Below, in pieces: positions 23,581 to 30,135 of a DNA stretch of 30,135 bases. The position numbers and the translations under genes were made by a program. Each line of letters begins with the position of its first letter. Within the stretch, counting starts at the first letter, position 1. Source of the stretch: Anaerolineae bacterium (GTDB lineage Bacteria; Chloroflexota; Anaerolineae; JAADDB01). Below the pieces are notes generated by a model. The model did not search any database and was not told the DNA's origin. It was given only the letters and a program-made list of their open reading frames with translations. Location of the stretch: assembly GCA_015486895.1 (NCBI GenBank), contig WFQT01000241.1:1-30135 (forward strand), given 5' to 3'.

Positions 23581-24273
23581 ATGCCAGCGCGCATCCTGGT
23601 TGTTGATGATGATCCTCCCAGCGTGAAAATGATTGCTTTCCTCTTACGGGAAGAGGGATACGAAGTGCTAACTGTTTCCAATGGCTTCGACGCTTTGCGC
23701 TTGGCAGAGGAAGAAGCGTTAGATTTGGTAATTCTGGACGTGATGATGCCGCACATTGATGGCTTGGAGGTGTGCCAAAAAATTCGGGAGTCCAGCAATG
23801 TGCCCATCATCTTCCTCTCTGCCAAGGGCGAAACCGGCGACCGGGTCAGTGGCCTGGAGGCAGGCGGTGACGACTACCTGCCCAAGCCTTTTGAGCCGAC
23901 AGAGCTCCTGGCCCGAGTGAAAGCGCTTCTGCGCCGGGCCGAGGCATTCAGCGACCCTAACAAAGCCGGCCGTCTGGTGGTAGCAGGTTTGCGCTTAGAG
24001 CCGATAGATAACACAATCACGTTGCCGGGTGGCCGTGAAGTCTACCTCACGCCCATTGAGTTCCGGCTTCTTTACACGCTCATGCGCAACGCTGGCCGGG
24101 TCATGAGCCACAATCAGCTTTTGAATGGTGTTTGGGGTTATGATTACGGCGGCTATTCCAATCAAGTGGCAGTCTATATCCGCCGGCTGCGGCGCAAAAT
24201 TGAGGAGAATCCAGAAGAACCGCGGTATTTATTGACAGCTCGGGGCGTAGGTTATAAATTCGTTGACCAGTAG
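23581..24273 (+). CDS. Orphan OmpR/PhoB-family response regulator
   Basis: Response regulator of 230 residues. The receiver domain has D9-D11, phosphoacceptor Asp53 in LVILDVMMPHIDG, Ser80 and Lys102 in DDYLPKPFEP. A winged-helix domain follows (about 130-228) with TPIEFRLLYTLM, GGYSNQVAVYIRRLRRKIEE and ARGVGYKF. No kinase gene adjoins it, so its partner is elsewhere. It stands upstream of a large secreted protein that it could control, but this is only positional. ATG at 23581 with GAGGGAAAC upstream; the longer frame from 23461 has no ribosome site and begins before the likely transcription start. Confidence 0.93.
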   Translation: MPARILVVDDDPPSVKMIAFLLREEGYEVLTVSNGFDALRLAEEEALDLVILDVMMPHIDGLEVCQKIRESSNVPIIFLSAKGETGDRVSGLEAGGDDYLPKPFEPTELLARVKALLRRAEAFSDPNKAGRLVVAGLRLEPIDNTITLPGGREVYLTPIEFRLLYTLMRNAGRVMSHNQLLNGVWGYDYGGYSNQVAVYIRRLRRKIEENPEEPRYLLTARGVGYKFVDQ

Positions 24274-24599
24274 ACCTGCCTGAAAGCGAATAGAACCGTC
24301 GGAAGTTAGTTTTCGGCCGCTGAGGCGCTCTTTCAGTGTTCCCCGGAATTTTCGCTTCTAGGGGCTTAACTGCATAGGGTTTCGCGCTTAGTGGCCATCT
24401 AAAAATTACTTCTCTGTTTAGAAGTCCAACTTCTGCGAGAAGTTGAACTTCTAATGCGGACTGTTTGGCGCCACAGGAAGACCGCTTGGCAAATGTAGGT
24501 GCAGTTTTCAATCGCTGACCGTCACCAGCCTGAGTTGTCACCCGGAAGCTTAAATATTGTTACTATACGACAAACCATCAACGTGATAGAGGCATAAAG
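24274..24599. other. Gene-free stretch with hairpins
   Basis: Directly after the regulator stop, CTGAAAG (24280-24286) can pair with CTTTCAG (24330-24336) around an inner GC-rich part, possibly an mRNA 3' end structure. No U run follows. The palindrome at 24420-24452 is listed separately. GAGG seven bases before the TTG at 24600 serves the next gene. No promoter stands out. Confidence 0.4.
24420..24452. repeat. AGAAGT palindrome
   Basis: AGAAGTCCAACTTCT, a GCG centre and AGAAGTTGAACTTCT form an inverted repeat with one mismatch. Each half is itself an AGAAGT...ACTTCT palindrome, so cruciform and double-hairpin forms compete. It lies between genes. It may be a REP-like element or a binding site. 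Confidence 0.7.
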
Positions 24600-27500
24600 T
24601 TGAACCGAACCAGAAATTCATCGAAGCGGCATCTACCGACCGCACATTTTTTTGCCGCTTTTTTGTTAGCGATATCAATTCTGCTCATTTACGGTTGGAC
24701 TTGGGCGCGAGCTATGCCTGGGCAACATGCTGCCATAACCTGGCAGGACCTGGACCCAGGCGGCTGGCTGACAACAACGCCCATCAGCATACATGTGCAA
24801 GTAACCATTCCTACCGGTCTAAATCCTGCCGGCAGCAGCTACGCTTTTTCCACTGACAACCAGCTCACCTGGAGCAACTGGCTGACGGCCAGCTTGCAGG
24901 TGGCATCTCCGTTAACCACGACAGCGTTGTTGACTGTGACCGACCTGGCGCTGCCAGACGGAACTGGCAACTGGATCCGGTTTCGAGTGCAGGATAGTAG
25001 CGGCGGAAATGCGGTGAGCCCGCCTTATCACCGCTTTTTAGACACGCAAGCGCCGCAAGTAGCGATCACCTGGCCACAGGCAGGCGGCATTTACACCAAT
25101 GTTGTCGCCGTTCAAGGGCAAGCCGGAGATGCAACTTCAGGGGTGAATTGCGTCCAGATAGAGCTGCAAAATGACCAAAGCCGCTTTTGGAACGGTCACG
25201 GCTGGCAAAATGCGCCGGCCTGGTGGGCGGCTAATGGATTGAGTAATTGGCAGGTGGCAAATTTGCCCTCCTGGCAAGGCGAAAAGATTTACACAGCCAC
25301 GGCGAAGGCTTGCGACGTTGCCGGCTGGCAGGAAAACAGCGAGCCAGTTACTTTCACCGTAGATCAGGTGCCACCGACCGCACCGGTAGAACTCGCCGTC
25401 TCACCGGTCGATTGGAGTCGCCAGAATATCTTTACCGTGACCTGGCAAAATCCAGTAGACGTTAGTGGCATTGCCGGGGCATGGTATCGGTGGCAAACGC
25501 CGCCTACCGCCCCTGACGATGGCATTTATGCCACTGGAGAGAACATCTCATCCATCTCACTGGCTGCACCGGGCGAGGGCGACATTCCCCTCTATGTCTG
25601 GTTGCAGGATGGTGTTGGGCAGATCGGGTGGCGAAACTGGGCGCTGGTGCATGTGCGCTACGACAACACGCCACCCGGCGCTCCTGTGGCCTTGCACGCA
25701 TCCCCGGCCGGCTGGCAAAATGTGAATCATTTCTCTCTGCGCTGGCAAAACCCCATTGACCTTAGCGGTATTGGCGGCGCCTGGTATAAGCTCAACGGCG
25801 AGCCAACCTCTGCAAACGATGGCACCTTCGTTTCCGGCGCTGGATTGCAGCAAATTAGCGACTTGCAAATGCCAGGCGATGGCGTTTTCGACGTGTACCT
25901 CTGGTTAGTAGACGGCGCCGGCAATAGCGACCCGCAGACCCGCAACGTCAAGCAGGCAGCTTTCTCTTTTGACAGCACGGCGCCGCAAGTGCACTGGGCA
26001 TTCACGGGGACTTTGGGCAACAATGGCTGGTATACCGATGCTGTACAGGCAACCTTGTCAGCCGAAGATGCAGCCTCCGGCGTGGGGCAACGTTTCATTC
26101 GTTTGAACAATGGCGCCTGGCAACAGACAGATCAGCTCTCCTGCAGCCACGATGGTACCTATACCTTAGCTGGGAAGGCAAAAGACGTAGCCGGCAACAC
26201 CTCCGCGGTGGTAACAGGGACGGTCAACGTGGACTCCACCCCGCCGACGCTGCAGTTGCACTACTCCATCGCCCCTCACAGCAATGACTGGTTCTACGAG
26301 CCGGTAACGGTGACAGCAACTGCCACCGACGCCACCTCTGGTGCCGGCGATTTGCTCTATTCCGTAGACAATGGCTCCTGGCAGTGTGGTGATGCTGTCA
26401 CTTTTTCCCAAGAAGGGCAGCATAGTCTGCGCTTCCGGTCCGTAGACCGAGCTGGCAATCGCCGGGAGGTTGGCCCTCTGGCAATTAATGTGGATTTGCA
26501 GCCACCGGTGACCACCTATTTAGTGGACGGTGTGCCGGGCAATGATCCCTGGTATCGCAGCAATGTCACAGTAACGTTAGTGGCGGAAGATGCCGGTTCT
26601 GGTGTCCAAGACACATTGTATAAAATCGACAACCACCCCTGGCAGCACGGCGTGACCTTTACCTTGACGAGCGATGGCTTGCATACAGTGTGGTTTTACT
26701 CAGTTGATAACGCCGGGCGCCGCGAATCCAGTTATCCCACCCCTATCTGGATTGATAACACGGCACCACCAGCTCCAACGGTGCTATTTGTGACACCCTC
26801 CGGTTGGACCAATAATAATGTTTTCACTGTTACATGGGGTACGCCGGCTGATCTCTCTTCGGTGGTGGGTGCCTACTACAAAGTAGGAGAAGCCCCTACT
26901 GCCAACGGGGACGGTATTTACTATGCGGGCGGACACCGCACGGGAGGCATTTCGGTGCCCGGGGAGGGCATTTATGACCTTTACCTCTGGCTGCAGGATG
27001 GCGCCGGGAATGCCGATTACCGCAATTACCTGCGAGCAGCGCAGATTCTCCATTTCGACCAGACGCAACCACATTCCACCGTTACTCTCTCGCCGCCCTT
27101 AGAGGCACAGAAAGAATGGTACCGAACGCCAGTAACAGCCACTTTCGCTGCTACTGACACCCTTTCCGGCCTGGACCACATTGAGTACGCTGTAGACACG
27201 GGCCCCTGGCAACGAGGTGCGCAAGCTATAGTTCGTGGCAACGGCAAACATGTACTATTCTACCGGGCGGTTGACGTGGCCGGCAACGTGGAATCTGCCA
27301 ACCATGTCACTTTACGCATTGACACGACACCGCCGCTACTAACAGCAGCACAAATCTCACCGCAAGGATGGACAACACAAGGCCAGTATACGATCACCTG
27401 GCAATCGCCACTGGATGATAGCGGCGTGGTGGGCCTCTGGTACAAAATCGGGGCGGCACCCGTCGCCCCGGGCGACGGCAATTTTATTGCCGGGGATGGC

Positions 27501-28898
27501 CGTGTTACGCTGTCAACTTCATTGCAAGGCAAATACGACCTCTATTTGTGGCTGGAGGACCACGCCGGCAATGCTAGCTTCCAGCAAGCTTTGCGGTTGC
27601 CCGCTGCAATCTGGCATGATGGCACTCCCCCGCAAATCCGAGTAAATCTGGCCGGCCCTCGAGGAGAGAACAATTGGTTCACAGGCCCTATCACTGTAGA
27701 CATCAGCGCCGACGATGCCGTTTCCGGCGTAGACACCCTCTGGGTTCAAATTGACGGTAACACCCCCCTAACGCAGACACATTTTATCTGGCGGGAAGAG
27801 GGCAAACACAACTTAAAGGTGTGGGCTACCGATATAGCCGGCAACAAACAGGTACACGAGCCCACTTACCTACAGATTGACTCCTACCCGCCGATTGCCT
27901 TTTTGCGCCCTTTGCCCGCCTACACGACCGAGTACCGGCCAATTTTTGGCGATAACGTGCTTTTTCATGTGAGCTGGGGAGGGGTAGACCCATTACCAGG
28001 CAGCGGTATAGCTTCGTACGACGTGCAAGCGCGTGATGGCTGGAGCGGAAATTGGCTCATCTGGCAAATGAACACGACTGAGACGGGCGGTGATTATTTC
28101 GGTCAGTTAGGGCACACCTATTTCTTCCGGGTGCGGGGCCGCGACAAATCTGGTCATGTCCAGCCGTTTAGCGATGATCCCAACGGTGATGGCTATACCA
28201 ACTTGCAACTGGTAGTGGACGGCGGCTTTGAAACCGGCACATTCCGCTTTTGGTCCGGCAATGAAGATGGCTTAAAACGCACAGTTCGCCCGGCGCTTTC
28301 TTATCTCGGTGAGAACTCCCTCGTCGCTTATCTAGGCGATCCGGATGAATACGGCACCAACGAACATCCCGGCAAAGTTCCTATCGGCGCGGCAAAAATC
28401 TGGCAGGTGATCAAAGTGCCTCCTCAAAACCAAATGAAGAGCCCTTACCTGTCTCTCTGGTATCATATGATCACCTGGGATGTGCGTTACGCTTACTCCC
28501 ATCACCGCTGGCAGGATACTTTTGAGGTTCACATATTGACTCCGACAGGGAAAGAGTTAGCCATGCCATTAGTAGACGGCTATCGCGGCCATAATCCGCC
28601 CGTAGCAGGGGTGGATTACGGCGTCGAACACGATTTGGGGTGGAAGCGTTTTACTTACAACTTGGAGCCTTACGCCGGCCAGATGATAATGATTGAACTG
28701 GCTAATTGGAATCGCTGGGATAATTTGTATAATACCTGGACGCTGGTGGACAATGTGCGAGTGGAAGACGACCAGGTTAATCACCACGTTTACTTTCCCG
28801 GCATTTGGGCGGAAGAGCAAACGGCCATATTAACACCGCATACAACCTCTCAGCCAACGGTGCCAGCAATTGCGCCCTCCGGACAAGCAGAGCGATGA
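24600..28898 (+). CDS. Large secreted multi-Ig-domain protein
   Basis: Exported protein of 1432 residues with a signal peptide (about 15-38). After two N-terminal beta domains come nine modules of about 90-100 residues of two kinds. Kind B has GWxNxNxFTVTWxNPxDxSG and YLWLQDGAGN; kind A, like OmpL47/Ig-like repeats, has WYxxxVTVTxxAxDxxSG and DxAGN. The order from residue 257 is B, B, A, A, A, B, A, B, A. A fibronectin-like part (about 1094-1200) and a jelly-roll-like C-terminal domain (about 1203-1400, GGFETGTFRFW) follow. No catalytic motif is seen, so adhesion, surface layer or carbohydrate binding is likely. It ends with VYFPGIW and a Thr/Pro-rich tail. TTG start with GAGG seven bases before it. 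Confidence 0.85.
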   Translation: MNRTRNSSKRHLPTAHFFAAFLLAISILLIYGWTWARAMPGQHAAITWQDLDPGGWLTTTPISIHVQVTIPTGLNPAGSSYAFSTDNQLTWSNWLTASLQVASPLTTTALLTVTDLALPDGTGNWIRFRVQDSSGGNAVSPPYHRFLDTQAPQVAITWPQAGGIYTNVVAVQGQAGDATSGVNCVQIELQNDQSRFWNGHGWQNAPAWWAANGLSNWQVANLPSWQGEKIYTATAKACDVAGWQENSEPVTFTVDQVPPTAPVELAVSPVDWSRQNIFTVTWQNPVDVSGIAGAWYRWQTPPTAPDDGIYATGENISSISLAAPGEGDIPLYVWLQDGVGQIGWRNWALVHVRYDNTPPGAPVALHASPAGWQNVNHFSLRWQNPIDLSGIGGAWYKLNGEPTSANDGTFVSGAGLQQISDLQMPGDGVFDVYLWLVDGAGNSDPQTRNVKQAAFSFDSTAPQVHWAFTGTLGNNGWYTDAVQATLSAEDAASGVGQRFIRLNNGAWQQTDQLSCSHDGTYTLAGKAKDVAGNTSAVVTGTVNVDSTPPTLQLHYSIAPHSNDWFYEPVTVTATATDATSGAGDLLYSVDNGSWQCGDAVTFSQEGQHSLRFRSVDRAGNRREVGPLAINVDLQPPVTTYLVDGVPGNDPWYRSNVTVTLVAEDAGSGVQDTLYKIDNHPWQHGVTFTLTSDGLHTVWFYSVDNAGRRESSYPTPIWIDNTAPPAPTVLFVTPSGWTNNNVFTVTWGTPADLSSVVGAYYKVGEAPTANGDGIYYAGGHRTGGISVPGEGIYDLYLWLQDGAGNADYRNYLRAAQILHFDQTQPHSTVTLSPPLEAQKEWYRTPVTATFAATDTLSGLDHIEYAVDTGPWQRGAQAIVRGNGKHVLFYRAVDVAGNVESANHVTLRIDTTPPLLTAAQISPQGWTTQGQYTITWQSPLDDSGVVGLWYKIGAAPVAPGDGNFIAGDGRVTLSTSLQGKYDLYLWLEDHAGNASFQQALRLPAAIWHDGTPPQIRVNLAGPRGENNWFTGPITVDISADDAVSGVDTLWVQIDGNTPLTQTHFIWREEGKHNLKVWATDIAGNKQVHEPTYLQIDSYPPIAFLRPLPAYTTEYRPIFGDNVLFHVSWGGVDPLPGSGIASYDVQARDGWSGNWLIWQMNTTETGGDYFGQLGHTYFFRVRGRDKSGHVQPFSDDPNGDGYTNLQLVVDGGFETGTFRFWSGNEDGLKRTVRPALSYLGENSLVAYLGDPDEYGTNEHPGKVPIGAAKIWQVIKVPPQNQMKSPYLSLWYHMITWDVRYAYSHHRWQDTFEVHILTPTGKELAMPLVDGYRGHNPPVAGVDYGVEHDLGWKRFTYNLEPYAGQMIMIELANWNRWDNLYNTWTLVDNVRVEDDQVNHHVYFPGIWAEEQTAILTPHTTSQPTVPAIAPSGQAER

Positions 28899-28991
28899 TT
28901 GCATTACCAGGCCCAAAATCGGAGGAGGCACGATTCTCTTATTAGTATTCAGCAGATTACTTGATGGGTAGCATCTGGCAACGGATCATTG

Positions 28992-29017
28992 CCTAACCTG
29001 GTCGAGCCAGAGCCAAA
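28992..29017. repeat. Dispersed 26-base repeat, copy 2
   Basis: Same sequence as 17818-17843 apart from three substitutions, in the 263-base gap after the large secreted protein. It stands next to a CACAGATT-type repeat, but the first copy does not, so the two are separate families. Confidence 0.5.
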
Positions 29018-29026
29018 AGGCAATCA

Positions 29027-29090
29027 TAGATCTGCACAGATTGCACTGAATTTCCTTCTTCTATCTGTGTGATCGGTGCAATCTGTGGTC
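29027..29090. repeat. Dispersed CACAGATT-type repeat, copy 5
   Basis: GATCTGCACAGATTGCACTG, a pyrimidine-rich centre TTTCCTTCTTC and the returning arm ATCTGTGTGATCGGTGCAAT then CTGTGG. It is about 64 bases long and lies between the large secreted protein and the TPR gene. The ACAGATTGCACTG arm matches the reverse complement of the copy at 12099. Confidence 0.7.
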
Positions 29091-29161
29091 CATTTTCTTG
29101 CACCGTGTGCAAGAAAATTTCACCGGTAAGGTACCAAAAGCATTGGAGCTTGTGTAAATTC

Positions 29162-30135
29162 ATGAGCGAACACCCAGCCCAAGGTGCTCAAACGGATAAA
29201 GTGGCAACGGAGCCGCAGCCTTCTCTATTAACTCCCGACGCTTCCCCGGCTGAGTTGCTCTATCAGCGCGGCATGCAAGCATACCGGCAGCGGAACTGGC
29301 GATTAGCGCTGGCTGCCTTCAGCGAGCTAAAAGCCAACTATCCTAACTGGGCCGGGGTCGATGCTTTGCTGGACGAGGTGCGCTGGTTCATCCAGTTAGA
29401 AACGGTGGAACCGGGACGATTAGCCGATGCCATCGCTCAGGAGAAAGTCGCCCCCCTGCCAGCGAAACAAAAACGACGGCACCTCCCTCCTTACACCTGG
29501 CTTCTCATCCCTCTAATTATAATCATTTTACTCTTTCTGTTAGCAGCGCAAATGGGATGGTTACCCGGCTTCACCGGCCGCCGGACCCAGGCAGAACAGC
29601 GGGCGCTATACGATCAAGGGTTGGCAGCGCTGGCCACGGGCGATTATGACGCCGCTGTAGCTGCGTTCGCAAAGCTTGCCCGGTTAGCTCCCGGCGAAGA
29701 TGCAGCACAAGTAGGGTTAGCAAGGGCCAAGAGGCTGCGCGATCTAGCCGCCTATTACCGAAAAGCAAAGGAGGATATTCAAGAGGGGAAATGGGACGCA
29801 GCGTTATCCAACTTAAACGTCATCATCGCCATTGAACCCAATTACCAGGACGTACAAGAACTCCTGACCTATGTTAACCGGCAGAAACAGCTATCCTTGC
29901 ACTTCGAGAAAGGAAAAGAGGCGTTCGATCAAGGTAAATGGGCAGAAGCTGCAACCGCTTTTGAGTTCGTGCGCCAGGTGAGCCCCCTGTACCGCCAAGA
30001 CGCGGTAACGGAGTATTTGTTCAACAGCTACCTGAAAGACGGCGAGCTTTTGATGAAACAAGGTGATCAGGCCAGTGTCGATGATATCCGCCTGGCATTA
30101 CAGCATTTCGGCTCGGCGCTGACGCTGCACCCGAA
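29162..30135 (+). CDS. TPR-repeat membrane protein, 3' end outside the window
   Basis: Open frame of at least 324 residues that continues past the window end. The N-terminal part (1-110) has a TPR-like helix pair (ELLYQRGMQAYRQRNWRLAL). One membrane helix of about 23 residues follows (111-133, TWLLIPLIIIILLFLLA). Then come repeated TPR-like units, with ALYDQGLAALATGDYDAAV, YYRKAKEDIQEGKWDAAL and HFEKGKEAFDQGKWAEAA. TPRs hold protein partners; whether these lie outside the cell cannot be told, as the helix has no clear charge bias beyond KQKRRH before it (which argues for the N terminus inside). GGAG is 13 bases before the ATG. The partner is unknown. Confidence 0.85.
   Translation, partial: MSEHPAQGAQTDKVATEPQPSLLTPDASPAELLYQRGMQAYRQRNWRLALAAFSELKANYPNWAGVDALLDEVRWFIQLETVEPGRLADAIAQEKVAPLPAKQKRRHLPPYTWLLIPLIIIILLFLLAAQMGWLPGFTGRRTQAEQRALYDQGLAALATGDYDAAVAAFAKLARLAPGEDAAQVGLARAKRLRDLAAYYRKAKEDIQEGKWDAALSNLNVIIAIEPNYQDVQELLTYVNRQKQLSLHFEKGKEAFDQGKWAEAATAFEFVRQVSPLYRQDAVTEYLFNSYLKDGELLMKQGDQASVDDIRLALQHFGSALTLHP

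Overview
The window looks like chromosomal DNA of a Chloroflexota bacterium, probably of the Anaerolineae/Caldilineae type. This is inference, since no rRNA marker is present. The hints are long Thr/Pro (TPTATPT) stalks in surface proteins, secreted proteins ending in a YLPVVKR-like tail, ECF-type vitamin uptake, a methylmalonyl-CoA epimerase, many GTG/TTG starts with 4-base overlaps, and several families of short palindromic repeats between genes. No tRNA, rRNA, CRISPR array or transposase was seen.

Layout. At 1-2152 (+) there is the tail of an Lgt-like gene, carrying an in-frame stop, then a PAS histidine kinase and its OmpR-type response regulator. At 2487-4659 (+) are RNase PH, an HD-domain hydrolase and a family-4-like uracil-DNA glycosylase. 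At 4846-11842 (-) lies the main point of interest: an apparent vitamin B12 uptake locus. In transcription order it has a cobalamin riboswitch, an intrinsic terminator, a secreted alpha/alpha-barrel protein, a DUF4430 protein with a PEP-CTERM tail, a DUF4430 protein on a Thr/Pro stalk with a C-terminal membrane anchor, EcfT, a fused double EcfA ATPase and an ECF S component. At 11843-12241 there are only repeats. At 12242-17808 (-) are RsfS, a Lon-like protease, a phosphohexomutase, methylmalonyl-CoA epimerase and a thioesterase. At 18272-22962 (-) are a second thioesterase, AroB, AroK, a methyltransferase, a metallophosphoesterase and a lipoprotein with an internal duplication, preceded by a compact structured leader. 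At 23581-30135 (+) are an orphan response regulator, a 1432-residue secreted multi-Ig protein and the start of a membrane TPR protein that runs off the window.

How it fits together. Animal B12 carriers (intrinsic factor, transcobalamin) consist of an alpha6/alpha6 barrel plus a small beta domain related to DUF4430. Here the same two folds occur as separate surface proteins, under a B12 riboswitch and beside an ECF importer. The reasonable model is extracellular capture of cobalamin by a split transcobalamin-like system that hands it to the S component. Methylmalonyl-CoA epimerase, encoded about 5 kb away, works beside the B12-dependent methylmalonyl-CoA mutase, so the cell plausibly needs the vitamin. 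The mutase itself is not in the window.
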